Positions 34,642 to 43,764 are shown, numbered from the stretch's first letter. The stretch: 64,000 nucleotides of DNA from Spirosoma panaciterrae DSM 21099 (GCF_000374025.1 NZ_KB893244.1:124001-188000); one strand, 5' to 3'. Program-made: numbers and translations. The notes: generated by a model not told the origin, from the sequence alone.

Positions 34642-34728
34642 ATCTGATTGAAAATTTATTGAGTTCTTGAGTTATATGATAAAAACAAATAGTTAAAAAA
34701 TAATTAAGAATAGTTATTTCAATTAGTT

Positions 34729-35184
34729 ATGTTTAAAATAATACTAAGCCTTGGATATGCTGGAGATTTTAATGTTATACGAAGTAAAATGTCGAATAGA
34801 TTCATAAGGCGTCTACTTTACCCTATTTATAAAGTATTTCTGATCAATCATGGTAGTTATATCCCCTTAGGGTGTAAAATAGAAGGACCTATAAAATTCG
34901 TTCATCTACAGGGTATTTTTATATCAAGTAATTCTCAGATTGGGAAAAACTGTACAATATATCAACACGTTACAATTGGCTCAAATAGAGTAAATACTTC
35001 AAAAAAATTTGGGTCTCCTAGTATAGGTGATAATTGCATTATTGGAGCCGGGGCTAAGATAGTGGGAGGGATAGTAATTGGGAATAATGTTCGGATTGGC
35101 GCGGGATGCGTAGTAATAGAAGATATACCTGATAACTGCACAGTGGTATCACATAAGCCACGTATCATAAGAAGAGAAATTTAA
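34729..35184 (+). CDS. Serine-acetyltransferase-like hexapeptide acyltransferase
   Basis: This 151-aa protein has an N-terminal helical part (FIRRLLYPIYKVFLINH) and a short left-handed beta helix: IPLGCKIEGPIKFVHLQG, ISSNSQIGKNCTIYQHVTIG, PSIGDNCIIGAGAKIVGG and IGNNVRIGAGCVV. The His in YQHVTIG is the usual catalytic base of CysE-like enzymes. Short CysE-like proteins in polysaccharide loci acetylate sugars. It is separated from the previous gene by 87 AT-rich bases. Confidence 0.82.
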   Translation: MFKIILSLGYAGDFNVIRSKMSNRFIRRLLYPIYKVFLINHGSYIPLGCKIEGPIKFVHLQGIFISSNSQIGKNCTIYQHVTIGSNRVNTSKKFGSPSIGDNCIIGAGAKIVGGIVIGNNVRIGAGCVVIEDIPDNCTVVSHKPRIIRREI

Positions 35185-35196
35185 TCTTTACTTTCT

Positions 35197-36531
35197 GTGC
35201 TAAGAAACCATTTTATACAGGAGAATATCTTTTTACCTCTTAGTGATGTGGTAACGGGACAATCAGTAAGTAAACACCTAAAATTCCTGCAAAAAAGCAA
35301 GTATTGGAGTCGAGAACAATTAGATGTATTTCAGCATAATAGATTAAAATTATTAGTCAAGCATGCTTATGCACATGTGCCTTTTTATCGTGATCTTTTT
35401 GATGATTTGAGGTTGTTGCCGGAGGATATACAAACCAAATATGATTTACTTAAACTACCCGTCACTTCAAAATCAACTCTCAAAAAAGAGGGTATTGAGC
35501 GATTTACTTCGCAAGCTTACCCCAAAAAGTTAATTAAAAGCCGTGCTTCGAGTGGATCGACTGGAGAGCCTTTACATTATCTGTCGACAAAGGAAAGTTA
35601 TTCTGTAAATCTAGCTGCCATTTTACGTGGGTGGTTTGATATGGGTTTTCAACTTGGTGACAAATACGTTAAACTGAGTGGCAATCAGAGAAAATCAATT
35701 ATCAAAAAAATTCAGGATGCAGTAAGCAGTAACCGATACATTTCAGTGGATCCAATGAACGATGAAACTTTTCGATCTGTACTGGAAATCTTTGAAGACT
35801 ACCAACCAGCCTTTATTCGCTGCTATCCTGACCTACTACTCTTTTTAGCCAACTACAAGATGGCACATCCTGAATACATGTTTTCCCCAAAAGCAATCGC
35901 AACCACCGGAAATATGTTGTTTCCTGAGGTAAGAGCTAAAATTGAATCTGCATTTGGTTGTAAGATATTTGATTCATACAGCTGTGAGGGGAATTCTTGT
36001 GTATTTGAATGTCCTACTCACACTTGTTATCACTCTGCCGAAGAATATGGAATCACGGAGGTACTTGATTCCAATGGTACACTTATTAAGTCAGGAATAG
36101 GTCGATTGATAACTACAGATCTTTGGAATTTAGCCTACCCCTTTATCCGATACGACACTCAAGATTTAGTTGAAGTAGATGAAACACCTTGTGCTTGTGG
36201 GCGCAGCCATTTGCGAATTAATAAAATTATTGGACGTGAAAATGAAACATTGATAATGCCTAATGGAAAGAACTTTATTGTCCACCAGTTTACAATTTTT
36301 TTTAGCTCTAATGAAAACCTAAAAAGATCTATTGAGCAATTTCAAGTGATCAAAACTAAGACTAATGAGGTTTGTTTTAATCTAATTGTAAATGAGGCAT
36401 ACAATTTGGACATTCAAAATTATTTGATCAATTATTGGGCAAAAGAATTTGGTTCAAATGTTTTTGTCAACACTGTAGATGCCATTCCTTTGCTTTGTAA
36501 TAATAAGCGTCGATTTATTATAAACGAATAA
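35197..36531 (+). CDS. PaaK/CapK-like adenylate-forming enzyme
   Basis: A GTG start at 35197 gives 444 aa. No ATG lies near the conserved N-terminal helix. The protein has the phenylacetate-CoA-ligase-type segment VKHAYAHVPFYRDLF, the nucleotide P-loop RASSGSTGEPLHY, SYSCEGNS, and a Cys-rich zinc-like pair ending CACGRSHLRINKIIGRENE. CapK-type members occur in capsule loci across Bacteroidota. Their substrates are mostly unknown, and activation of an acyl group or amino acid for sugar decoration is plausible. It is followed by a FemAB-like acyltransferase, which could use such an activated group. Confidence 0.85.
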   Translation: MLRNHFIQENIFLPLSDVVTGQSVSKHLKFLQKSKYWSREQLDVFQHNRLKLLVKHAYAHVPFYRDLFDDLRLLPEDIQTKYDLLKLPVTSKSTLKKEGIERFTSQAYPKKLIKSRASSGSTGEPLHYLSTKESYSVNLAAILRGWFDMGFQLGDKYVKLSGNQRKSIIKKIQDAVSSNRYISVDPMNDETFRSVLEIFEDYQPAFIRCYPDLLLFLANYKMAHPEYMFSPKAIATTGNMLFPEVRAKIESAFGCKIFDSYSCEGNSCVFECPTHTCYHSAEEYGITEVLDSNGTLIKSGIGRLITTDLWNLAYPFIRYDTQDLVEVDETPCACGRSHLRINKIIGRENETLIMPNGKNFIVHQFTIFFSSNENLKRSIEQFQVIKTKTNEVCFNLIVNEAYNLDIQNYLINYWAKEFGSNVFVNTVDAIPLLCNNKRRFIINE

Positions 36532-36554
36532 ATTTCATTCCTCTACAAAAAAAT

Positions 36555-37589
36555 ATGAAGATTGATATTATAAATTCTAACTTAACTAAAAACTGCCAAA
36601 TTCAAATAAATGATTTCTTATTAAAATATGGCTCCGCAACTACATTCTTTCAGTCGCCTTCCTATTTTATGGCCTGCTTACAAACTACCAATAAGAAGCC
36701 TACGTATATTTTGTTGTATTCTGATGATGATAAGTTGATAGGAGTACTCTTATATGTACGACAGAACTTTATTCGGTTGCCGCTTGCTAAATTTATGTCT
36801 AGTCGAGATATTATAATTGGAGGTCCAGTCGTTAAAGAGGATAATTCTTTAGCACTTATAAGAATATTAGACGTTTATATTAAACAGAGGTTTTTACCTA
36901 TTTACTCTGAGTTTAGAAATCTGTTTGACCAATCAAAAAATAAAGAAATATTTGCTAAAAAGAACATAGTATTTGAAGAACATTTAAATATTCTTGTTGA
37001 TATTTCTAAGGATGAAGAAAGTTTGAGAAAATCTTTGAAGACAAATGCTAAGAGGAATATTCAAAAATCAATTAAAGAAGGATGTGAGTTTAGTGAAGAT
37101 ACTACTATATCCTCATTAAAAGATAGCTACAAAATACTAAAAGAAGTATATGAGAGAGCGAAGTTGCCACTACCAAGTTTAGTCTATTTTGAAAATATGT
37201 TAAATTGTTCAACAAGAGGAAATGAACTAAAGAACTTTAAAGTAAAATATAATAATGAAACAATTGCATGCATGTTATGTGTGGTTTCAAATAATATGAT
37301 CTATGAGTACTATACAGGGGCATTTCAAAATTACTTTGATAAGTACCCCAATTACTTACTAACATGGGAGATATTTATGTGGGGTAAGAAACATAATATT
37401 AATACTTTTGACTTTGGTGGAGCTGGTAAGCCTAATATCCCATATGGAGTTAGAGAGTATAAACTTAAATTTGGAGGTGAGTTAATTAATTATGGAAGAT
37501 TTACGCGGATCAACTACCCATTAGCTTATAAAATATCCGTACGTTCATTTAATCTTTTAAGACGTATAATAAATAAAATATATAAATAA
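36555..37589 (+). CDS. FemAB/GNAT-like acyltransferase
   Basis: This 344-aa protein has the two-lobed FemAB-like layout. SLKTNAKRNIQKSIKEGCEF lies in the middle, and FDFGGAGKPNIPYGV with YKLKFGGE lies near the end, the typical FemAB signature. Such proteins transfer aminoacyl or acyl groups to sugars or peptides. Placement directly after a PaaK/CapK-like activating enzyme suggests a two-enzyme decoration step, which is an inference. The gene is strongly AT-rich. Confidence 0.8.
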   Translation: MKIDIINSNLTKNCQIQINDFLLKYGSATTFFQSPSYFMACLQTTNKKPTYILLYSDDDKLIGVLLYVRQNFIRLPLAKFMSSRDIIIGGPVVKEDNSLALIRILDVYIKQRFLPIYSEFRNLFDQSKNKEIFAKKNIVFEEHLNILVDISKDEESLRKSLKTNAKRNIQKSIKEGCEFSEDTTISSLKDSYKILKEVYERAKLPLPSLVYFENMLNCSTRGNELKNFKVKYNNETIACMLCVVSNNMIYEYYTGAFQNYFDKYPNYLLTWEIFMWGKKHNINTFDFGGAGKPNIPYGVREYKLKFGGELINYGRFTRINYPLAYKISVRSFNLLRRIINKIYK

Positions 37590-37612
37590 GACTAAAGAAT
37601 ATCTTCCATAAT

Positions 37613-38104
37613 ATGTCCTACGGTAATCTAAATAATTACAATACGAATTTTCTTGATAAAGTTTTGATTAAAATTTATCGTTGGATTGCTTCGTCTTTTC
37701 CCCTAAATAAAGTTAGAATTTGGGCACTTAGAGGCTGTGGGTTCTCGATAGGAAAGGATGTTTACCTTGGTCCTGATTTTTTAATTTCAATGATGAATTC
37801 AAATAGTTCATGTAGTCTGGTAATCAATGATAGAGTTGCAATTGGGCCTCGAGTTACTATAGTGTTGGCCTCAGACGCAAATTGGTCTCATTTAACTACT
37901 TACTATTCGCCAATTAAAGGTAAAGTGATTTTAGGTGCCGACTGCTGGCTCGGAACTGGTTGTATTATCCTTCCAAATGTCTCTATTGGATCATGCTCGG
38001 TAGTTGCTGCTGGGGCTGTGGTGACAAAAGATGTGCCAGATTATCACGTAGTTGCAGGGGTACCTGCTAAAACTATCAAAATAATAGATAAATTAGCTTT
38101 ATGA
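37613..38104 (+). CDS. WcaF-like hexapeptide acetyltransferase
   Basis: This 163-aa protein has RIWALRGCGFSIGKDVYLGPDFLI-type repeats (GCGFSIGKDVYLGPDF), then INDRVAIGPRVTIVLASDAN and LGADCWLGTGCIILPNVSIG. It ends with GAVVTKDVPDYHVVAGVPAK, the standard end of maltose/galactoside-O-acetyltransferase-like enzymes. It is probably an O-acetyltransferase acting on a repeat-unit sugar. Its stop overlaps the next start as ATGA. Confidence 0.85.
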   Translation: MSYGNLNNYNTNFLDKVLIKIYRWIASSFPLNKVRIWALRGCGFSIGKDVYLGPDFLISMMNSNSSCSLVINDRVAIGPRVTIVLASDANWSHLTTYYSPIKGKVILGADCWLGTGCIILPNVSIGSCSVVAAGAVVTKDVPDYHVVAGVPAKTIKIIDKLAL

Positions 38105-39186
38105 GATTTCTATTCGCGTTAGGTCATCCAGCTCATTTTCATCTTTATAAATATACCATTTCAGAACTATTAAATGAAGGCCATTCTGTTAAAATTGTTA
38201 TTAGTGATAAAGATATTTTACGAAAATTACTCTTAGACGAGAAATATGAATTTGAAGTTGTAGCAGCCTTAGATATAAAGAATGGTTTATTTTTTAAAGG
38301 TAAAAAGTTGTTCAAATCAACGGCTAAGTTATTCTCTATTTGCCGGCTGTATAAACCAGATATATTAATTGGATGCCTTACTCAAATAAGCTGGGTAGGC
38401 TTTTTATTAAGAATTCCCAGTATATTTAATGCTGAGGATGATATGACATACACCTTTTTACAAGGTATTATTACATACCCTTTTATTTCAACTATTCTTG
38501 CACCTATCCCTACAAAAGTTGGTATTTTTTCCTTTAAAAAAATTGGATATGCCGGTTATCATAAATTAGCCTATTTACATCCAAATAGGTTTCAAAGTAA
38601 TTCAGAATTAGTGACAAATACTGTAGGCCATAAGCCTTATATACTTTTTCGTTTGGTGAGCTTAAATGCATATCATGACGTTAATGCTAAAGGTATTTCT
38701 GAAGAAACTTTGAAGAAACTTATAATTCTTTTCAAAAAATATAATATATTTATTTCTTCTGAAAAACCTTTAAAATCTGATTTTCAAAAATTTAAATTAA
38801 AAATAAATGAGAAGAATATACATCACTTTTTAGACAATGCTTCGTTTTTTATTGGAGATAGCCAGAGTATGACTGTTGAAGCAGCTCTCTTAGGAACTCC
38901 TAATATTAAGTATAATAGTTTCTTTGGCAGGATTAGTGTTTTAGAAGAGCTTGAAAATGTTCATGGCCTTACAAAAGGTCTACCACCTGATGAGGATCTA
39001 TTGTTCAAGACCATAAATGAATATATTGATGACTCTCAAATTCATAGTAGATATGAAGAACAAAGACAAATAATGTTATCTAGTAAAATTGATGTGACAG
39101 CTTTTTTTCTCTGGTTCTACAAAAACTACCCCATCAGTAAAAAAATAATGAAGGATAATCCTGATTATCAATATAATTTCCGTTAA
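38101..39186 (+). CDS. DUF354 protein (GT-B-like)
   Basis: This 361-aa protein begins MRFLFALGHPAHFHLYKYTI, the DUF354 start, with a conserved His-rich N-terminal motif. DSQSMTVEAALLGTPNIKYN in the C-terminal half resembles the donor site of GT-B enzymes and 2-epimerases. The family is frequent in archaeal and bacterial surface-glycan loci without an assigned reaction. It overlaps its neighbours at both ends (ATGA before, TAATG after), which argues for co-expression with the acetyltransferase and deacetylase-like genes. Confidence 0.82.
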   Translation: MRFLFALGHPAHFHLYKYTISELLNEGHSVKIVISDKDILRKLLLDEKYEFEVVAALDIKNGLFFKGKKLFKSTAKLFSICRLYKPDILIGCLTQISWVGFLLRIPSIFNAEDDMTYTFLQGIITYPFISTILAPIPTKVGIFSFKKIGYAGYHKLAYLHPNRFQSNSELVTNTVGHKPYILFRLVSLNAYHDVNAKGISEETLKKLIILFKKYNIFISSEKPLKSDFQKFKLKINEKNIHHFLDNASFFIGDSQSMTVEAALLGTPNIKYNSFFGRISVLEELENVHGLTKGLPPDEDLLFKTINEYIDDSQIHSRYEEQRQIMLSSKIDVTAFFLWFYKNYPISKKIMKDNPDYQYNFR

Positions 39187-39941
39187 TGGACTTTACTGTA
39201 ACTAAATATACCGAATTTTTGGATTCGATACGTTCTGGTAGTTATTCGTTTCAATCGTTTAGTGAGTCTTTAGCACATATATCAAACAAGTCCATCATTC
39301 TCAGACATGATGTAGACCTGCTTCCAAGTAATTCGCTGGTGTTTGCTAAAATTCAGCGTGACCGAGGAATTAAAGGCGTATATTATTTTCGGGCTGTTCC
39401 TGAAAGTTGGAATGAGTATATAATTAAGGGAATTTCAGAATTAGGCCATGAAATTGGTTACCATTATGAATGCCTGACGACTTGCAATGGAAATTTGAGC
39501 CTTGCTATAAAAGATTTTGAGAAAAATTTAACGGCTCTTCGAAAATTAGCTCCAGTATCGACCATTTGTATGCATGGAAGCCCGATGTCAAAATATGACT
39601 CGAAGGACTTATGGAAAACGTATTCCTACCGCGATTTTGGCATACTGGGCGAGCCCTATTTTGACATTGACTTTGGCAAAGTAGCGTATTTCACCGATAC
39701 GGGACGACGGTGGGATGGTGAAAAAGTGAGTGTTCGAGATAAAGTTGATTCAACGTTTGGACATAGGTTTCGCACAACCGATGAGATTATTGCCGCCCTT
39801 CGCAGTAACGAATTGCCAGATCAAATGATGTTTACGTTCCATCCGCAGCGTTGGAATGATGATCCATGGCAATGGACTAAAGAATTGATCAGCCAGAATG
39901 TGAAAAATCTGGTAAAACAATACTTCTTCATTAAAGAATGA
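39186..39941 (+). CDS. Polysaccharide-deacetylase-like protein
   Basis: This 251-aa protein shows ILRHDVDLLPSNSL (the HDVD metal and catalytic motif of NodB-like deacetylases), LGHEIGYHYEC (the second His motif), ICMHGSPMSKYD and a late TFHPQRW. It is probably a cytoplasmic or peripheral enzyme, as no signal peptide is visible. Composition changes inside the gene: sampled lines are 33-43% GC up to about 39600 and 48-52% after it. The right edge of the AT-rich block therefore falls in this coding sequence. Confidence 0.85.
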   Translation: MDFTVTKYTEFLDSIRSGSYSFQSFSESLAHISNKSIILRHDVDLLPSNSLVFAKIQRDRGIKGVYYFRAVPESWNEYIIKGISELGHEIGYHYECLTTCNGNLSLAIKDFEKNLTALRKLAPVSTICMHGSPMSKYDSKDLWKTYSYRDFGILGEPYFDIDFGKVAYFTDTGRRWDGEKVSVRDKVDSTFGHRFRTTDEIIAALRSNELPDQMMFTFHPQRWNDDPWQWTKELISQNVKNLVKQYFFIKE

Positions 39942-39957
39942 GCCGCCAGAAAGCTAG

Positions 39958-40371
39958 ATGACTTTAGATAAGCACCAATCGCTCTATAAAAAACTGGCGA
40001 TAGTTTATACTGTTTTGATTCTGTTACTGGTGACACTGCCTATTAATGGAGAAGACCAGTTTCTGGGAAAGCTGAACGACAATTACGTATTGCAGATACG
40101 CTACGATTACATTTCGCATGCGGTTCTGTTTATTCCCTGGATCATACTCGTCTGGTGGGGGTGGGCAATCGCTACGACACCTAAAAGTAAACAACTCGCC
40201 GTAGGGGTAGGAGGTCTCTCTTTCGCCATTTTCTGCGAATACCTACAACTGCCGCTGACCTACCGGACATTCAATATTAATGATCTTTTGGCTAATTCAC
40301 TTGGTATAGGTCTGGGGCTCCTGTTTCTCTGGCTCTGGGAGAAAGCAGGAATGAACACGCAAAAAGGCTAA
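39958..40371 (+). CDS. VanZ-family membrane protein
   Basis: This 137-aa protein has four hydrophobic helices: LAIVYTVLILLLVTLP, YISHAVLFIPWIILVWW, LAVGVGGLSFAIFCEY and LANSLGIGLGLLFLWLW. The VanZ pattern DYISHAVLF, then EYLQLP and NINDLLANSLG, is clear. The biochemical role of the family is not settled. It separates the mosaic block from the wbpI-like gene and has backbone-like composition. Confidence 0.85.
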   Translation: MTLDKHQSLYKKLAIVYTVLILLLVTLPINGEDQFLGKLNDNYVLQIRYDYISHAVLFIPWIILVWWGWAIATTPKSKQLAVGVGGLSFAIFCEYLQLPLTYRTFNINDLLANSLGIGLGLLFLWLWEKAGMNTQKG

Positions 40372-40384
40372 CCCAGGACACGGC

Positions 40385-41536
40385 ATGATCAAATTGCTCA
40401 CCATTATTGGGGCCCGCCCGCAAATTATCAAAGCATCGGCCATCAGTCGGGCTATTCGCGACCAGTATAAAGACCGTATACAGGAAGTTATTGTCCATAC
40501 GGGTCAGCACTATGATCGGCAAATGTCGGAGGTGTTTTTTGAGGAATTACAGATTCCGAAGCCTGATTATAACCTACAAGTAGGGTCGGGGCCACATGGG
40601 GTTCAGACGGCTAAAATGATCACCGGTATCGAAGAGATATTGGTTGCTGAACAACCCGATTATCTTATTATTTACGGCGATACAAACTCAACCTTAGCGG
40701 GTGCCATTGCGGCTTCCAAGACCTCGGTGCCTATTGTGCACATTGAAGCGGGGCTGCGTTCGTACAACAAAAAAATGCCCGAGGAAATCAACCGGATTGT
40801 AAGCGATCATACGGCAACGTACCTGTTTCCTCCTACACAAACCGGGGTTGCTAATTTAGTGAAGGAAGGGTTTCGAACTGATAACTCACCTCCCTATACG
40901 ATCGATAATCCGGCTGTCTTCAATGTGGGCGATATTATGTATGATAATAGCCTGTATTTCTCCAGTATTGCCGCCGAAAAAACAGCGATTCTGGAGCAGT
41001 TACAGCTAACGCCCGGATCGTTTGTGCTGGCAACAGTCCACCGGAATGCCAATACGGATGATGCCGATCGGCTCAATGCTATTTTTCAGGCGCTTCAAAC
41101 TCTCTCTGTAACGCATTCGGTCGATGTCGTGCTGCCATTGCATCCGCGTACCGTAAAGCAGATTGAGGCTTTACTGGCTCCAGACTTGCAGGAGGCTATT
41201 CGGGCCAATCAGCGGATGCGGTTGATACCACCTGCTTCATTTCTGGAAATGACCCAACTGGAGCAACAGGCCAGACTGATCATTACGGATTCGGGAGGTG
41301 TACAGAAAGAAGCGTACTTCTATAAAAAACCGTGTATTATTCTGCGGGCCGAAACCGAATGGGTCGAGATTGTTGAGCAGGGGGCTGCCCGGCTCTGTGA
41401 TGCCGATGCTCAGCAAATTCTGGAAGCCTACGATCAGTTTGATACGACTGCCCCTGTTGTATTCAAACCTGTGTACGGAGATGGGGATGCCGCCACTGAA
41501 ATTATTAATATTTTAGTGAGTAATTATCATAAATGA
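40385..41536 (+). CDS. wbpI: WbpI-like UDP-sugar 2-epimerase (non-hydrolysing)
   Basis: This 383-aa protein has the 2-epimerase start LTIIGARPQIIKASAISRAI, then VHTGQHYDRQMSEVFFEEL, IPKPDYNLQVGSG, YGDTNSTLAGAIAASK and HIEAGLRSYNKKMPEEINR. TDSGGVQKEAYFYKKPC marks the nucleotide site. WecB (UDP-GlcNAc 2-epimerase) shares the fold. The GARPQxIKA start and IPKPDYNL segment are closer to WbpI, which converts UDP-GlcNAc(3NAc)A to UDP-ManNAc(3NAc)A. All earlier steps of that route are encoded in the same locus, which supports WbpI. The gene is 24 kb from them but has the same GC-rich backbone composition. Confidence 0.9.
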   Translation: MIKLLTIIGARPQIIKASAISRAIRDQYKDRIQEVIVHTGQHYDRQMSEVFFEELQIPKPDYNLQVGSGPHGVQTAKMITGIEEILVAEQPDYLIIYGDTNSTLAGAIAASKTSVPIVHIEAGLRSYNKKMPEEINRIVSDHTATYLFPPTQTGVANLVKEGFRTDNSPPYTIDNPAVFNVGDIMYDNSLYFSSIAAEKTAILEQLQLTPGSFVLATVHRNANTDDADRLNAIFQALQTLSVTHSVDVVLPLHPRTVKQIEALLAPDLQEAIRANQRMRLIPPASFLEMTQLEQQARLIITDSGGVQKEAYFYKKPCIILRAETEWVEIVEQGAARLCDADAQQILEAYDQFDTTAPVVFKPVYGDGDAATEIINILVSNYHK

Positions 41537-41654
41537 GAACATTTAGTATATTTAATGCTTCTTTTTAACTCGCCTGTAACAACGGGTGTTATGGTTGACT
41601 TAATCTTTTCACTTTCTCTCTACTTTCTTGTGAAAACTACTCAATTGAATTATC

Positions 41655-42191
41655 ATGCCCTGGTTTGTACTCTACACCAAATCCAGATCGGAGAAGCTTG
41701 TCGCTCGAGGTCTGATTCAGAAAGGTATCCAAGTCTATTGCCCCCTCCGAAAAGTTAAACGCAAATGGTCCGATCGATTCAAGATCGTAGAAGAGCCGTT
41801 ATTTCGTTCGTATTGCTTTGTTCATCTGGAAGAGAATGAGCGGGCCAGCGTATTCGGTGTACCTGGGGTGGTCGGGTATTTACATTGGCTTAAGAAACCA
41901 GCCATTGTGAAACCCAAAGAAATTGACCTGATCCGGGATATGCTGAACGACTTTGATCATGATTCGTTGGAAGTCGTGAATTTCGATGCGGCTGATCGGC
42001 TCAAAATTACCTCCGGAGCCTTTATGGATCAGGAAGGCGAGGTAGTATCGGCCAATGGCAAACGATTGATGATCAAGCTCGATTCGCTCAGTATGTTCAT
42101 TGCCATTGATATTAGTAAAACCAAGGTTGAAAAGATAAAAACGAGCAAATTGTTCGCTCTGGCGATGCAAAAATTACAGCCCGTTTATTAA
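41655..42191 (+). CDS. UpxY-type NusG-like transcription antiterminator
   Basis: This 178-aa protein has a NusG N-terminal domain beginning MPWFVLYTKSRSEKLVARGL, with PLFRSYCFVHLEENE and VVGYLHWLKKPA. A C-terminal KOW-type segment includes AFMDQEGEVVSANGKRLMIKL. Such specialised NusG proteins let polymerase read through long capsule operons by acting on the 5' leader, as UpxY does in Bacteroides. There they are usually first in the operon. Here the gene is near the end of the biosynthetic block, after a 118-nt gap, so it may have its own promoter. Confidence 0.9.
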   Translation: MPWFVLYTKSRSEKLVARGLIQKGIQVYCPLRKVKRKWSDRFKIVEEPLFRSYCFVHLEENERASVFGVPGVVGYLHWLKKPAIVKPKEIDLIRDMLNDFDHDSLEVVNFDAADRLKITSGAFMDQEGEVVSANGKRLMIKLDSLSMFIAIDISKTKVEKIKTSKLFALAMQKLQPVY

Positions 42192-42227
42192 CTGATCGGC
42201 CCTTCTTTTTCTTTTTGGTTCTTCTGT

Positions 42228-43706
42228 ATGCCTAAAACTATACGGCTATTGTATGCTGCATCGGTCTGTCTGCTGATGAGTCAGATAACCTATGCTCAGA
42301 CTGTTCGTCAAAAAATACGCTATGAGGTAGAGGCTGGTACGTATCTGTCGACGACAGAAAGTAACCCATTCTGGATACGCTCGAACCAGTACGGCGAGGT
42401 GCCGTTGGAGTCGAACGGCTTTACCCTTAGAGCGCAAGCCAAAAAAGAGTATGAACCGTTGATCTACCGAAAAAAAGGAACGGGGAAGTTTTCGTATGGC
42501 TACGGAATCAGAGCCGTTTTGAATGCCGGTAAAGTCAATCAGGTTCTACTCGCAGAGCTTTATGGTAAAGTGCGCTATGGCGCGTTTGAGTTCTCGGCTG
42601 GCCGACGACGTGAAGTTATAGGGCTGGTCGATTCCTCACTTAGTGCAGGCTCGTACATCTGGTCGGGCAATGCGCTGCCCATGCCTAAAGTTGAACTGTC
42701 CATTCCCAACTTCACACCTATACTTAAAAATGGGTTGATTGCTGTGAAAGGTAATTATGCACATGGCTGGTTTGGTACAGATGATTCGGTTAAAAATTAT
42801 TACTTACACCAAAAAAGCCTTTACGTTCGTCTGGGTAAACCCAGTTGGCGTTTTAAGTTCTATGGTGGCTTCAATCATCAGGTGCAATGGGGCGGCAGCC
42901 TCTTATATCCGCGTGTTAGTAATGGGAAAATAATAACTGAATATGGAACGGACTGGGAAAGTTATCTATTTGTTGTGAGCGGTAAGTCTTTATATACGCT
43001 GGATACGCTTGTCATCCAAAATGGAAGCGCATCGGCAGAGGGAGGGAACCGGGTTGGTAACCACTTGGGAACGATCGATGTAGGATTAGAGTACGAGACG
43101 GATCAATACAAATGGTTTATCTATAAACAGTCAATTTATGAGGCAGGGGCATTGTTTTATTTGAATAATATTTCCGATGGTCTACATGGCCTTTCTTTTA
43201 CGCGCAAACAGGCTTCCAGTGGAGTTCTTAAAATTATAATCGAGTATTTACAAACTTCGAACCAAGGGGGGCCGTTTACATCTGCTCGATCGACTATTGC
43301 TCAGTTGCGGGGGGCGGAAGATTACTTCAATAACGGACGCTATATTGATGGCTGGGTGTATAAGGGACAGACAATCGGTACACCATTTATTATGCCTTTA
43401 CGCTATACTACTGGCTTGCCACAAACACTGGATAAAAACCCAAATCGTATTGTAAATAATCGCGTTAACGCCGTTACTATAGGTGTAAAAAGCCGGATTA
43501 GGCAGATCGATCTGTTGACTCGACTTTCGTTTAGCCATAATCTAGGTAATTATAATATACCATTGGACTATACACAGACATCAATTCAGCAACAAATTAG
43601 TGCTCCCGTTAAAAGATATACATTTACCGCTAATCTGGCCTACGATAACGCGGGTGTGCTTAAGGAAAATGTCGGCTTAAGTTTACTGGTAAAACGTTCT
43701 TTCTAA
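42228..43706 (+). CDS. Wzi-family capsule assembly outer-membrane protein
   Basis: This 492-aa protein has a signal peptide (residues 1-24, ending TYAQ) and a barrel-like pattern of alternating strands. Recognisable family pieces are ESNPFWIRSNQYGEVPLE near the start, then EFSAGRRREVIGL and KGNYAHGWFG. Wzi-type proteins sit in the outer membrane and anchor or order capsule at the surface. It follows the antiterminator by 36 nt. Its presence argues that the polymer is a surface-attached capsule or exopolysaccharide. Confidence 0.87.
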   Translation: MPKTIRLLYAASVCLLMSQITYAQTVRQKIRYEVEAGTYLSTTESNPFWIRSNQYGEVPLESNGFTLRAQAKKEYEPLIYRKKGTGKFSYGYGIRAVLNAGKVNQVLLAELYGKVRYGAFEFSAGRRREVIGLVDSSLSAGSYIWSGNALPMPKVELSIPNFTPILKNGLIAVKGNYAHGWFGTDDSVKNYYLHQKSLYVRLGKPSWRFKFYGGFNHQVQWGGSLLYPRVSNGKIITEYGTDWESYLFVVSGKSLYTLDTLVIQNGSASAEGGNRVGNHLGTIDVGLEYETDQYKWFIYKQSIYEAGALFYLNNISDGLHGLSFTRKQASSGVLKIIIEYLQTSNQGGPFTSARSTIAQLRGAEDYFNNGRYIDGWVYKGQTIGTPFIMPLRYTTGLPQTLDKNPNRIVNNRVNAVTIGVKSRIRQIDLLTRLSFSHNLGNYNIPLDYTQTSIQQQISAPVKRYTFTANLAYDNAGVLKENVGLSLLVKRSF

Positions 43707-43764
43707 CCGTATTTCAGGTATGTTCCCGACTCTATTTCTGGGCCATGTTGCAGGAAGATTCTGT

